64,000 bases of DNA from Dendrocalamus latiflorus (Eukaryota > Streptophyta > Magnoliopsida > Poales > Poaceae), in NCBI GenBank assembly GCA_017311315.1, contig CM029647.1, positions 10,390,577-10,454,576 on the forward strand. The letters run 5' to 3'. Below, in pieces: positions 22,034 to 33,152 of the stretch. The notes under the pieces are model-generated. The model was not told the origin of the DNA, ran no database searches, and worked only from the letters and a program-made list of their open reading frames with translations. The position numbers and the translations under genes were made by a program. Each line of letters starts with the position of its first letter. The first letter of the stretch is position 1.

Positions 22034-24822
22034 ATGGAGTCCCTGGGAGTGCTGCTGCTGCACCCCATGAACGCCTACCTGGAGCAGGAGCTCGACCGCC
22101 GCTGCCGCCTCTTCCGCCTCTGGGACTCCCCGCCGGACCGCCGCGCCGACTTCCTCCGTTCCCACGCCGCTTCCATCCGCGCCGTCGTCGGCAACTCAAA
22201 CTACGGCGCCGACGCCGCGCTCATCGACGCCCTCCCGTCCCTCGAGATCGTCGCGTCCTTCTCCGTCGGCATCGACCGCGTCGACCTCGCCAAGTGCCGC
22301 GAGCGGGGGATCCGCGTCACCAACACCCCCGACGTTCTCACCGACGACGTCGCCGACCTCGCCGTCGGCCTCGCCATCGCCGCGCTCCGCCGGATCCCGC
22401 AGGCCGACCGCTACGTCCGCGCCGGCATGTGGAAGGCCAAGGGCGACTACACCCTCACCACCCGGGTCGGTTCCTTTCCCGATGCCTCGCTTCCGTTTAT
22501 TCTTCACTTCGATTTTCTAAGGATGGTTTGCTTCTGCGTTAGCTCTTGCTTAGCGACTCTTGGATTTTTTTCCCCCGAAACGTTCTCAGTGATGCTCGAT
22601 TAATTAGTAAAGTAATTTTCGTTTCATAATTTGTGCACACTTTGGTATCTGATTCCTAGGTTAATTATAATTTGTGTACACTTTGGTTTAGTGGTCGAAG
22701 TGAATATAGCATAAACTTGATTGTAAGGTTAGTTAGACAACTGAAGACTGGGGTTTTTCAGCGAATACGACTGAATGAAAGGAAATGAGGTAAAGAAGGT
22801 GGATAAATTGGAGAGCGAACTGTAAGAGAAGTGGGAAGGAGAAAATTTGGAGTGCGAACTGTAAGAGAAGTGGGAAGGAGAAAATTGTTGGACTTGATCA
22901 GATATGGCTTAAATTTTGTTACACATCTTTGGATATCTTCGTCAAATTTGGTTGGTTCATTTGAATCTTTCTTTTATACCATGTGAATGATATAGTTGAG
23001 GGAGCACTGGTTGGAAAGCATCTCCACTTCTTCAGCGGCCCAGGTTGTGACAGTTTCAGAAATTTCCTGGCCCTGGTGGATTTGTTTTGTCAGTGACATG
23101 CAGCCTATTTGACTGAAGTTTGTGAGGAAGATGTTGACCTTCTGTCTGGCCAGAAAGATTGCTGATTGGAGTTGTATGCTTGTGAGTGGAAAGCTAAGAT
23201 ATAGAGGATCACATCTTGATAGTGTTTTAGCTGCAACGATTTTTCTAGGGTCTAGATTGGATTGTTGTATTAGCACCAGGGATAAAAAAAATCGGCGATA
23301 ACTAGCCAGTTACTGCCGGTAATCGGTCATACCGGCTAGGACCGGTAGATACCATACCGGCTGGTAAGAGGTAGATTGCACAATAATTTTGATGAAATCT
23401 TCATGCTAATGATTATAGAAGACCAAACAGACACAATACTTTGGGGGAAAATATGTTAAAACAAATTAAATAGAAAGGTCGAACCAGAATAGACCGGAAA
23501 ATACTGTTACTGGCTACTGGCCTAGCTATGGTAAATTTTCAAAATCCAGCTTTCCTTGATTAGCACATTTGATAATGGTCGATGGTAATTTGGGGTGGCT
23601 CATATGATGGTGCCATGGCTCTTAATTATTTTCTCTTCTTTAACATCCACCTCATTCTAGGTGACCCCCCTTAATTGAAACTTCCAGGCACTGGCCCTAA
23701 TTACATTTGACAATAAGGTTAGGGTTTTTTTGGTTCACTTTGCTGCAGCTTAGCTCCATATCGCATCGTCTCTCAGAATTATGCTAATATTGAGGCTGAT
23801 GGATGATCAGAAAAAAAGTAGAAATTACTATGTGTTCCTCCTGACGGTTATCTCATAGTACAAATGGGATTCTTGTAGTAATGCGCTTCTACATCTTCTC
23901 CCTTTTTGCATGGCTAAGTGAATAATTTGTTGCAGCCTACCAACCGTATGTTAGGCTGTTAGTCTAGCTACCAGAATTATGCACGAGTTTTTGATGCAAT
24001 ATGCTACTTTCATTGAGCCCTTCCCCTACTCTCTTAAGAGACTGAAGGACCTTTTACATACGATTGAGATCGCATTACAGTATGCAGTAGGTTCAGGTGC
24101 ACCTGTCTCAAGGACAAACTTTATATTACTTAGCAAGACTGATTAGCTACTCATTACACTGATGATGTGTCAGCTTAAATTATGTCCTTTAAAAACATGA
24201 TATAGTTAAGGATGCTGACTTGGTATTTCCATGGCGGATATACATATAGATTAAAGAAGGTTTGTCAGAATAAAAAGAATTGACTCTTCTTATTTTTCTG
24301 CAGTTCAGTGGTAAAAGAGTTGCTATTCTTGGCCTTGGCAGGATAGGCTTAGCTGTAGCAAAAAGAGCTGAGGCTTTTGGCTGCTCAATCAGCTATCATT
24401 CAAGATCAGAGAAGCCATTTCCAAAGTACAAATTCTGTACGAATGTTGTTGACCTGGCAGCCAACTGTGACGTGCTTATTGTAGCATGTTCACTTAATGC
24501 GGAGACCCATCACATTGTTAGTCGTAAGGTCATTGATGCTCTAGGGCCAGAGGGTGTTCTCATAAACATTGGCCGTGGAACACATGTGGATGAACCTGAG
24601 CTTGTGTCTGCACTTCTTGAGAGACGCTTGGGAGCAGCAGGCCTTGATGTGTTTGAGCATGAGCCCTTTGCTCCAGAGCAACTTTTTAATTTAGATAATG
24701 TTGTTTTGGTCCCTCATATAGGGAGTGATACGGAAGAAACATGCAGGGCAATGGCTGATCTGGTTCTAGGAAATTTAGAGGCACATGCGTTGAATAAGCC
24801 CTTACTCACCCCAGTCATCTGA
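22034..24822 (+). CDS. HPR2: Glyoxylate/hydroxypyruvate reductase, HPR2-like (D-2-hydroxyacid dehydrogenase family)
   Basis: Two exons, 22034-22465 and 24304-24822, joined in phase 0, give 316 residues, the normal length. It reduces hydroxypyruvate or glyoxylate with NAD(P)H, usually as the cytosolic bypass of photorespiration. The start MESLGVLLLHPM is the first in-frame Met that gives the family N-terminus. The dinucleotide fold is AILGLGRIGLAVAKRAEAFG (GxGxxG at residues 154-159). Catalytic-site signatures are NIGRGTHVDEPEL (Arg), GLDVFEHEP (Glu) and VPHIGSDTEET (His). No targeting peptide is visible. The first exon is very GC-rich and the second AT-richer. A second copy of the last exon lies 400 bp downstream. 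The substrate is inferred from family. Confidence 0.92.
23277..23558. mobile_element. 282-bp hAT-type MITE in the HPR2 intron
   Basis: Flanked by a perfect 8-bp direct repeat ATTAGCAC (23269-23276 and 23559-23566). The left end is CAGGGATAAAA; the right end reads TTTCCTTG, i.e. CAAGGAAA inverted. Internal ccggtaatcggtcataccgg motifs are palindromic. Confidence 0.7.
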
Positions 24823-25223
24823 TTGCTACTGGAAGTCCGGGATGAGTAAACTATTCGTACATTATGTAATCCCAACTCTGAATTTGCTGTCTCTAGTTTA
24901 TCAAACTCTGCACTTCAACCATCTTTAGGGACATGTTATTCTTTTTGTAAGACTTCATGTTATGGCTGTTATTCATCTACTATGATAAATAAGAGTATCA
25001 GTTCCAAAAGTTTAGAGTTGCATATTTATGGAGATATTTACATTTGTCCGTGTTTATTTTGTCTTGCTTATTCTCCTGTGTGGTCAGAGCTTGCAGTCCT
25101 CGCCGTTTTTGTTACAGATGTTTTGCTTTTCTCATCTTTTTTGTAACAAGACTTTCTTGTTTCGGTAAAAAGAACATTTCATATGACTTGATTTTTCTCA
25201 TAAGAGTTTTGATCCTTTTGCAG

Positions 25224-25742
25224 TTCAGTGGCAAAAGAGTGGGCATTATTGGGCTGGGCAGGATAGGGCTTGGTGTTGCCAAGCGAGTGGAGGCTTTCGA
25301 TTGCCCAGTCAACTACTACCAGAGAACAAAGAAAGAATACCCGGATTACACGTATTACCCTACGGTGGTTGAATTGGCAGCAAACAGCGATGTGCTCGTG
25401 GTGGCTTGCCCACTGAATGAGCAGACCCGCCACATCGTCAACCGCGAGGTGATCGAGGCGCTGGGACCCAAGGGCGTGCTCATAAACATCGGGCGCGGCC
25501 CTCACGTCGATGAGCCCGAGCTCGTCTCCGCACTCGTCGAGGGGCGCCTTGGCGGGGCAGGCCTCGACGTGTTTGAGGACGAGCCCAACGTGCCCGAGGC
25601 GCTTTTCGCGCTCGACAATGTCGTCCTGCTGCCGCATGTGGGGAGCGGGACCTACGAAACCCGCACGGCCATGGCGGACCTGGTTCTTGGTAACCTGGAG
25701 GCGCATGTTCTGAAGAAGCCGCTGCTGACTCCGGTTGTCTGA
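25224..25742 (+). CDS. Duplicated terminal exon of the HPR2-like gene (alternative last exon or exon-2-only copy)
   Basis: Begins after cttttgcag with the same codons as exon 2 of the upstream gene (FSGKRVGIIGLGRIGLGVAK) and ends with a stop at exactly the same length, 519 bp. It keeps the GxGxxG fold, NIGRGPHVDEPELVSALVEG, GLDVFEDEP and LLPHVGSGTYET, so all catalytic residues are intact. There is no first exon between 24822 and 25223. It can be used only by splicing from the 22465 donor past exon 2, giving a second 316-residue isoform, or it is a stranded partial duplicate. Its third codon positions are much richer in GC than those of exon 2, so the copies have diverged for a long time while staying open. 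Confidence 0.8.
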   Translation, partial: FSGKRVGIIGLGRIGLGVAKRVEAFDCPVNYYQRTKKEYPDYTYYPTVVELAANSDVLVVACPLNEQTRHIVNREVIEALGPKGVLINIGRGPHVDEPELVSALVEGRLGGAGLDVFEDEPNVPEALFALDNVVLLPHVGSGTYETRTAMADLVLGNLEAHVLKKPLLTPVV

Positions 25743-27249
25743 TTGCGTTCGTCGGTATGTGTTGTACATGAAGCACGACAGGATGCTCTCTGTCTCAGGG
25801 TTTGGAATCTGTTCTTGTGAAGAAGAAAAAAAAACGGTCTGTGAGATCCGGTGTTCAACGTGCTACATCCCGGAAAATAATAAGTTTCATTTCTCAGTGG
25901 AATTGTCCCTGGTTTAAATCGTAGTCGCCGCTTGAATTATGATTGTTTTGTGTTTGATGGTACCATGCCGGTGGTTCATATCCCCAGCGTCTCGACTTAG
26001 GGTTGTTTTTTTCGAAGAACGGCTTGCGATTGATACAAGTAGGCCGCCCTAGCCCATGAGCTGCTCAGCATTGGGCGTAGACGGCTGGCTAGACCGGAAC
26101 TTCGCTCAAGCCTACTCAGCTTCTTTCTGCGTTCCTACGCGGTGTTGAGCTTTTACTCGACAGTGCAACGTCAGTGCTCAATATGCTGAAGGCTCCAAGT
26201 TCAAAAAACAAAAGCTTAAGAATCCTCTCATAAAAAAAAACTTAAAGCTTCATTTGGCATGCGGTTGTTTTCTAATTTCTATTTTCTGTAAAATTCTTGT
26301 AAATTTTCCGCATTCATTCAAGTAATAAAAATAAAAAGGACACACCACGACATCAATAAATACACCATCTCTTCGAGATAGCTCAAGCAGTAAATGCTCA
26401 GTGCGTAGTATGTCTTTGCTCTGTTCAAAAGTATCGTTATTGCGAGAGAGTTTGATGGAATAATCCACACTCGTATTGAGAACATTTTATTCAAAGCAGC
26501 TTCCACAGTAATTTTTATAAATAACTTATAGAAACTATATTGAGAAACCACTTTATTAAACTTCTGATTTTTAAAAGTCAAAAGCTAAAAAAATATTTGG
26601 AACAGGACCAATCTAACCATTCTCCTACACCATTTACTACGATGGTCGAGTGAGAATCACCCATTATAGGATCTAGGACTAGTGCTATTATAGACCTATA
26701 GGTCTATTCATATTGGTTTTGACTTCTGACTTTGTTTAAACAGAAGCCAAGCAAATATAAACGCTCCAACTTCTATAGCCGTTTTCTATCAGTCACTACT
26801 ATTTATCAACCATTACTTTGCTTTTCGCATGTTGTAAAACACTTTGTATTTTATTATGTCACAATTCCATAAATCATATAGCAATCCGAATATTGTAATG
26901 ATTTTCGTTACACTGTTATTTACTCTTTTTTACACAATACACTTAGCAAAAAACTATAAACTAATATAAACACCTAATTTCTATAAATCGTTTTTTTAAT
27001 CACTACTATTTATTAACGACAGCTAACAACCATCGCTACCCTATACCATTCTCCTGCACCATTTACCACGATGGTCGTGTCAGAATCACCCATTGTAGGA
27101 TGGTCGTGCCAGAATCACTCATTATAGAATCTTGTAGGATCTAGTACTATAGTACTATACCATCATCGCTACACTCGTTCGATCTACCGTCGCATTCTTT
27201 GATGGGTCGCAATCCCTACCGACATGCATTATGCACTCCACGATCGATC
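25743..27249. other. Gene-free stretch with a degenerate duplicated segment
   Basis: A segment at 26621-26680 (cattctcctacaccatttac then gatggtcg and gaatcacccattataggat) recurs at 27049-27110, and a core around 26760-26820 recurs near 26967-27020. This suggests an old local duplication or the ends of an unidentified element. No gene was recognised. Confidence 0.45.
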
Positions 27250-27261
27250 CACCAGCATACA

Positions 27262-27606
27262 GGGTCTGTTTGGGAGAGCTCCACTAGCTCCAGATCCACG
27301 AAAAACAACTCCACTCTACGAAATTTTACCTAAACGCTCCAGCTCCGCGAAATCTGGATCCACCAAAATCCTGGATCTGAGGGCTAGATCCATGGATTTC
27401 ATGGAGCTCCTCAAGAGGTGCTCCACCGTGGAGTTGGGTGGTAATTACCCACCAATACCACTGGTTACACACCCCATCCCACCAAAAGTAGCTATTCCCA
27501 CCAAAACCTCAATTTCGTGGATCTGGAGCTGCTGTACAAGCCAAACACTCCATTGTGGGATCTCAGATCCACATTTTCAGTGGTGGAGCTCTCTCAAACA
27601 GATCCA
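27262..27606. mobile_element. MITE with GGTCTGTTTGGGAGAGCTCC-type inverted ends
   Basis: The left end ggtctgtttgggagagctcc is matched by the right end ggagctctctcaaacagatcc. The interior is rich in gctccac/gtggagc and gatcca palindromes. It resembles the 48305-48511 element in its GCTCCAC content. The target duplication is unclear. Confidence 0.65.
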
Positions 27607-28194
27607 TAGCTAGTGTGACCAATTCTCTACTGCGCAGATCCAGGGAGCTCGTACATAAGAGCTAAAAACAGAGTGGAAGGGACCAATGCACATGATTTCC
27701 AATAAATTGTGATGATCCTAGAAAGGTACTAGCACTGTGCTTCTGTAAGTTATGTCCAATTCAAATCATGTTTCTTTCAGAGAGAGAGAGAGAGAGAGAC
27801 AGGGAGAGATCTTCAATAGGGCTGAAAACGAAAACGGTAATTCTCGGTTACCGAAAATCGTTTTCGAGAAATTACCGATTTTTTCCTCTAAACGGAAACG
27901 GTGACGGTAACCGATAAAACGGAAACGAGAACGGTAAAAATATCCGATAATGAAAACGAAAACGATTTAGCTCTCTTCCGATCGTTTTCGAAAAATACCG
28001 TATTTAATCGATAATTACCGTCGGTAATTATCGATCCCACGCGTCACGCCAGGGCCAGGCCATTCCGTTCGGCCATTTCCCCAGACCTGAGACCCAGTCC
28101 CCATTTGGCCATTTCCGTCCGTCTCCCGCACGGCCGCAACCCAGCCCCTCGGACTCCGCCGCCGCGCACGCAGACGCATCCAGGAGACGCAGGA

Positions 28195-28392
28195 ATGGGC
28201 GTGTACACCTTCGTGTGCCGGAGCTCCGGCGACGAGTTGACAGCCAAGCAGCTCAAGGGCGAGCTGGAGGCCTCCGCCGCCACCCCCTACGAGCTGCAGC
28301 GCCGCCTCGTGGCCGCCGCGTCGGCCGCGGACTCGGCCGCCGGCGTCCAGTCCTCCTTCGCCATGGTCACGTCCACCTCCGCCGTCTACCAG
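28195..28392 (+). pseudogene. RPP3: Captured first exon of 60S acidic ribosomal protein P3
   Basis: From the ATG at 28195 the frame reads MGVYTFVCRSSGDELTAKQL then KGELEASAATPYELQRRLVA, and it ends in TSTSAVYQ before a GTCTGG donor. This is the 66-residue N-terminal domain of the plant-specific stalk protein P3. The acidic flexible tail is absent. The reading frame is intact and upstream GC-rich leader sequence (28030-28194) was carried along. A read-through frame continues to a stop at 28446. The element could express a truncated P3 domain if transcribed. Confidence 0.9.
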
Positions 28393-29671
28393 GTCTGGAC
28401 TCCTCCCACCCCGGCATCCCGCAGATCTAACTCTACTGTTTTGTAGCACCCTAGTTTGTCATATGGGGTGGTACCCTAGTTTGTTATATAGCTGTTGCGG
28501 CCTCATGAGCTATGAGATGTTATAGGTTTTGCAATTTTCTCCTGTGGTTTTTGTTTGATAGTTAGATTAGATCTCTAGTTAAATCGATTAGCTGTTTGTG
28601 TTAGGTTTTCGCGTCTATTGATGAGTACATCTGGGCAGCAGAATGCTTCTCGTTGCCATGTTGTGCTATTCAATTGGAGTACTAGCGTATCAGATTCGGG
28701 ACTGAACAAAGGGTATTTGGAGTATTCGATGCAATAGTGGTGTCAGTTCGTTACTGTATCACTGTATGGATGGTCCTGTACTGCTCTTCAGTTGCTGTAG
28801 ATTTGCCCTCGTTACTGAAATTTTTTGGTCCCTGCTGCTTTCTATTGCCATTAGAGTACTATACTACTATCGCAAATGTTGTCTAGAGGATTGGTGTAAG
28901 GATAACCACCGTTTTACTATTTCCAGATAACTGAGTATTTGGCCAAAATTGTTCGAATTGGTTATTAAAGGATGAGAGCTGTGCCGCTTCAGGATTTTTA
29001 CTGGGTAGCATGGCTCTTTTAATCAGAATGAATAGGTTTGTAGGCATGGGTTTGTAATGTATTACACAAGTCACACTGGTGATTCATACCATATGTAGTC
29101 TATTTTTTTCCCTCTAATTCTGTTAGGACATATGATGCGTCAAAGAAATCTTTGGTGCTATTTTTGTGGGCTGTACTTATTTATAATCAGCAGTGCATTC
29201 TATATTTGATGACATTTGAAGTTCCCCTGTAAAATACTTTTGGAATTCATAGTTTGTCGATCAATCTAGATGGCATCCATGCTTTGTGTTTTTGTTTTGT
29301 AACTTTTGTTGTTGGCCTGGTGACAAGTGCACAGAAGCTTATCTCTGTAACTGTTGTAGGGTGTGATTATTTCCTCAGGATGCTAAAGTTTCTTAAGAAC
29401 AGTTTGTAGGAGCCTTGCCAAAGCAAGGTTGTAACTTGTAGCTGTAGTTTCCTTGTATGATGACTACATATTATGTTATTAGATAATTGTCTGATTAGTA
29501 CTGCGTAAATTATGGGAAAATTTTTTGTTTAGGCAAGCTGCAGCATTTGATTGATTATATTGTATTTGTCCAGTTTGGAGTTTTGGTTTTGTGTTACAAC
29601 TGTTTGCAATGTTTGGGTACAAGCTATGCAGATTGGTCAATCTATACAGTTATTGTCATGCTGTGCAGATT
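28393..29671. other. Non-coding interior of the hAT element
   Basis: AT-rich, with no coding exon recognised. It is plausibly the first intron of the captured P3 gene. Confidence 0.4.
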
Positions 29672-30470
29672 GAGTTTTTTGCTATTATGGTACCCTCTAA
29701 GTTGGGCTTCGACGAAACGGTATCTACGTCGTGGGTTTCTCTAAAATAGTACTCTTGTACTTAAGACTTCTCTCAAATAGTATTCTTCAGTGATTTTAAC
29801 TCAAATAATTTGATTTTCGAATTTGTACTCCCCCAATTGACTGAACTGCCCCTGCTCATTTTGTTTAACCCTAATCACTTTTATTTTCTTCTTTTCACAT
29901 CGTTTGGGTTTCATTGGCGACGGCGGTACGCCGACTGGCTGATCGGAATACTCGGCGCGGCGCCGTCAACGCCAGGCGAGAGCGCGGCAAGGATCGCACG
30001 GGAGTGCGCGCACCCCAGGCCACGGACGATCGCACGCCAGCCAGGGACGGTCGCACGTCGGCAGGGGCAACCGGATCACGTACGCGGCAGGTGTGATCGG
30101 CATCTTTGTACGCGGCAGGTATTGAGCATTAAGGATGATCCACGTACGCGGCAGGATCAATCTTTGCCATGTTTTTTCATGTCATGTTTGAGTTAAAATC
30201 AAATTATTTTAGAGAATACTATTTTACAAAATCAATCTTTGTCATGTTTGATCCACGTACGTGGCAGGATCAATTTTACAAAATGAGCAGGGGCAGTTCA
30301 GTCAATTGGGGGAGTACAAATTCGAAAATCAAATTATTTGAGTTAAAATCCCTGAAGAATACTATTTGAGAGAAGTCTTAAGTACAAGAGTACTATTTTA
30401 GAGAAGCCCACGACGTAGATACCGTTTCGTCGAAGCCCAATTTAGATGGTACCATAATAGCAAAAAACTC
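29672..30470. mobile_element. Mutator-like element (799 bp) nested in the hAT element
   Basis: Long terminal inverted repeats of about 200 bp: the left starts GAGTTTTTTGCTATTATGG and continues through gggcttcgacgaaacgg and tcccccaattgactgaactg; the right is the reverse complement ending CAAAAAACTC. A perfect 9-bp target duplication GTGCAGATT lies at 29663-29671 and 30471-30479. The GC-rich core (29920-30100) has short repeats of gatccacgtacgcggcagg. No open transposase frame is present. Confidence 0.93.
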
Positions 30471-30871
30471 GTGCAGATTGGTGTGTTTATTGTATTTTAG
30501 ATATCGCTTTCATGATTTCCGATCGTTATCGATGCACTTTTGATCGAATAGTTTCGTTTTTCCAAATTTACCGGAATATCGATGTCGTTCTCGTTTCCGA
30601 CAATATCGTATCGATTTCGTTTTCGAGAAAATAATATGAAACTGAAAGTGATTTGACCTCCTACCGATCGTTTCCGACCGTTTTCAGCCCTAATCTTCAA
30701 TATGCTGGTGTTGCCGCTGGTTTGGTTGTGTTGCTCTGTATAAAACATGAGGCATGAGCATCAGAAACATGGCTCGGTCGGTCGATTCCAGTGCTCTGCT
30801 ACGTCTACATCTCCTGCATATGCCGTTATAGTTTCGAAGTAGATGTCTGTAGAGTTGTTACAGAGTAATAC

Positions 30872-31116
30872 GGCCTGTTCTCTGTTCATTCTGGATGTAG
30901 GTCTTGGGTTTTAACTAAAATGTTTAAATTTTAGTTATTCTAGACAGATTACTAAAAGAGTGATACTTATATATGATTTTGACCGCTATAGATGATGTTT
31001 TTTAATGTGTACTATAATTAACGTATAGATCATGTCTTAAAAAATACTCTATTTAAAAGTGAGGTGTTGTAGCAAAATCTAAAAGCCATCCTTAAAAGTC
31101 GTAAAGAACGAGGCCT
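30872..31116 (+). mobile_element. Dispersed MITE family, copy C
   Basis: Starts GGCCTGTTCTCTGTTCATTC and ends gtaaagaacgaggcct, a clear inverted pair. It contains gtgtactataattaacgtat and aaaaatactctatttaaaag. Confidence 0.72.
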
Positions 31117-32979
31117 ATAGAGAGGCTATTTGGCTAACGGGTTATAGGAAGTAAGAATAGAATTATGATATGAATTCAGATAAATCGAGGAATTATATAT
31201 AAATTTATGTACTTTATCTTAATTTGTTCCCAACTCTTATGACCCGTTATCCAAATGGTATCAAAGTAGTAGATTGTTTTTTTCACTGTAACTGCTGGTA
31301 ACTTTTTAGTGTAATTAAAATTTTAAAATATAAAAAAAATTATATATCACCAGTAATACAAATGATAGAGGAAAAAGCAAAAAAACCAAAAATTTAAACC
31401 CAAATAAACACCTCTAAATTGTAGATCACAGCAACACGCAGCGCATCGACGAAAGATCGGTGCTATTCTTTCAGCGTTTCCGAGACAGGAGCCGGGTTAG
31501 CCTCCGACCGTCCGTCGTATCTCCCCACGCCGCACCGCCCGGGGAACAGCAAACACCGAACAGCCCTCTCCGCCGCTGTACGCCGGCCACATGGTATCAA
31601 ACTCGGGAAACACGGCCTGGACCCCCGCACCGGGTCCCTTTCAAACGCTGCGCATGCCGCGCGCTCGGCGGGGCCCTTTGGATCCAGCCACTGACAGTGC
31701 GGCCCAAACTTCGGTTGCCTTCTGCTCTGGACCCACCTGTCCGTCTCTCGTTGTTAGCGTTTGGACCTACCGTCTTCTAGAACACGTACGAAGAAGGAGC
31801 CCTTCTCTCCCTGACTCAACCAGCCGACGTGTGGGCTCCACCTCCGTGGATCCGGTGCCGGTGCAACGTGTACAGAGCGCAGTAAAGGCCGGAGCCACAG
31901 GACACCGCGTGGGCTAGGCTCACCGTGCGCCGCGGACCACCACCGCAAAGGCACGGGGGCCACGCGTCGCATGGTCAAGCGGGCCCCGGCAGCGCCGGTA
32001 GCATGCAGGCGGGCAGCGACGAGAGCTTCCCCTCCTCCGCTCTCCCTCCAGTCGCCCCCCGCAGTATTCGCGTGCCGCCGCTTCGGCTTCGACGCGGGCT
32101 ACGCGAGGAAGGAGGAGAGGTGAGCGTTTCCACTAATCCCCTCGTTTTTGGTTGGTTTCTCGCGATCGATCGAGGAGGCGTTGGTTTCTCGGTCGTTCCA
32201 GAGAGGAATCCGTCCTTGGTGTGGAGATTTTGGTTTCGATGGCCGTCTCGTTTCGTCATCAAGGGCAGCCTTTGGTTTCTTGGGGATCGAATCGTAAACT
32301 ACCGCACTGTTTTTTTCCCGTAGTTCGTACGATTCGGTTTTCGGCTGGAACCGTAGTGAAAAGATTCGGTTGGTCCATCCCAGGCTCCCACGGCCGTCTC
32401 GTTCGTGCGTTCTGTTTTGTTCGTCTTTGACGAGCTCGTGAACCGTGAGGTCAAGGTTTACTTGCGATCGCCAATTCGTAGTGTCGTCAAAACTTGCTGC
32501 ATTGAAGAGCGATCCTGCCTAGATCAACAGAAAGTAAATTTTCTTCTCTTCTCTTCTTTTTTCGCCCGAGTTTGTTATTTTTTTTTGAAAATAGAGTTTG
32601 TTCACTAATAAATGCCCGTATCTTTGAGGTTTCGCAGCTGGGCCTTTTGTGATCAGGTTGTTCAAATGGGCATTTTCTATTTTCTGCTTTTTAAATTCCT
32701 TTTTGTTTGCACTAGCTTGAAAATCCTGCACCTTGTGTTCTGCTCAAAAAACACAATCTCGAGGAAAGATTCGTCCCCTGATGACATTTGGCAGGATTAA
32801 GCTTTGGTAGTAGCAATGCCACCTCTCCGCACTGTGGAGCTGGTGCTACACGTGGCGCAAATTTTTTTTCTTGTAGGCAGAATTTTCAATGGAAAAGTGC
32901 CTTTTTCTCTGTTCCTTTCCTTCTGTTTTTGCATCTTGCAAGAGCCAGCGTAGCAGAGCCGCAGAGACATGTAGATTTA
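31117..32979. promoter_or_regulatory. Upstream region and likely non-coding first exon of the LEA2-like gene
   Basis: 31117-31450 is AT-rich MITE-like DNA. 31480-32120 is GC-rich and promoter/leader-like, ending in a good donor, gaggagag/GTGAGCG, at about 32119. A suitable acceptor, cttttcag, lies just before 33710, so a 5' untranslated intron of about 1.6 kb is likely. No protein was recognised in this stretch. Confidence 0.45.
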
Positions 32980-33152
32980 GCTTTTTAAACGAGGTATCGT
33001 TTTAAGATAGGGTCCACTAGTTAATTGTAGTACATACTATACTGATTTCATTTATATCGACAAAATTCGCATATGAATTTTTGTTACTTTATAATCACTT
33101 GCATAAACAATCCAAAAGTCATAAACCAAAACTAAAAACTATAAACTTCATA
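32980..33152 (-). mobile_element. Dispersed MITE family, copy D (truncated)
   Basis: Carries ctttttaaacgaggtatcgt, gggtccactagttaattgta and gatttcatttatatcgac, the reverse complement of the family core. It lies in the proposed 5' untranslated intron of the LEA2-like gene. Confidence 0.65.

Larger units (their letters stand above)
27817..30692. mobile_element. Ac/Ds-like hAT element (2876 bp, non-autonomous) carrying a ribosomal P3 exon
   Basis: Perfect 8-bp target duplication ATCTTCAA at 27809-27816 and 30693-30700. The left terminus TAGGGCTGAAAACG and the right terminus CGTTTTCAGCCCTA are perfect inverted repeats. Subterminal regions at both ends are full of aacggaaacg/cgttttcg and atcgataattaccg-type motifs, typical of transposase binding arrays. 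No transposase frame is present. The contents are a P3 exon near the left end, about 1.2 kb of AT-rich intron-like DNA, and a nested Mutator-like element near the right end. Confidence 0.93.

Noticed and set aside
21871..22542. A 223-residue Arg/Pro-rich frame overlapping HPR2 exon 1
   Set aside because: Out-of-frame reading of the GC-rich exon; the other frame matches the reductase family.
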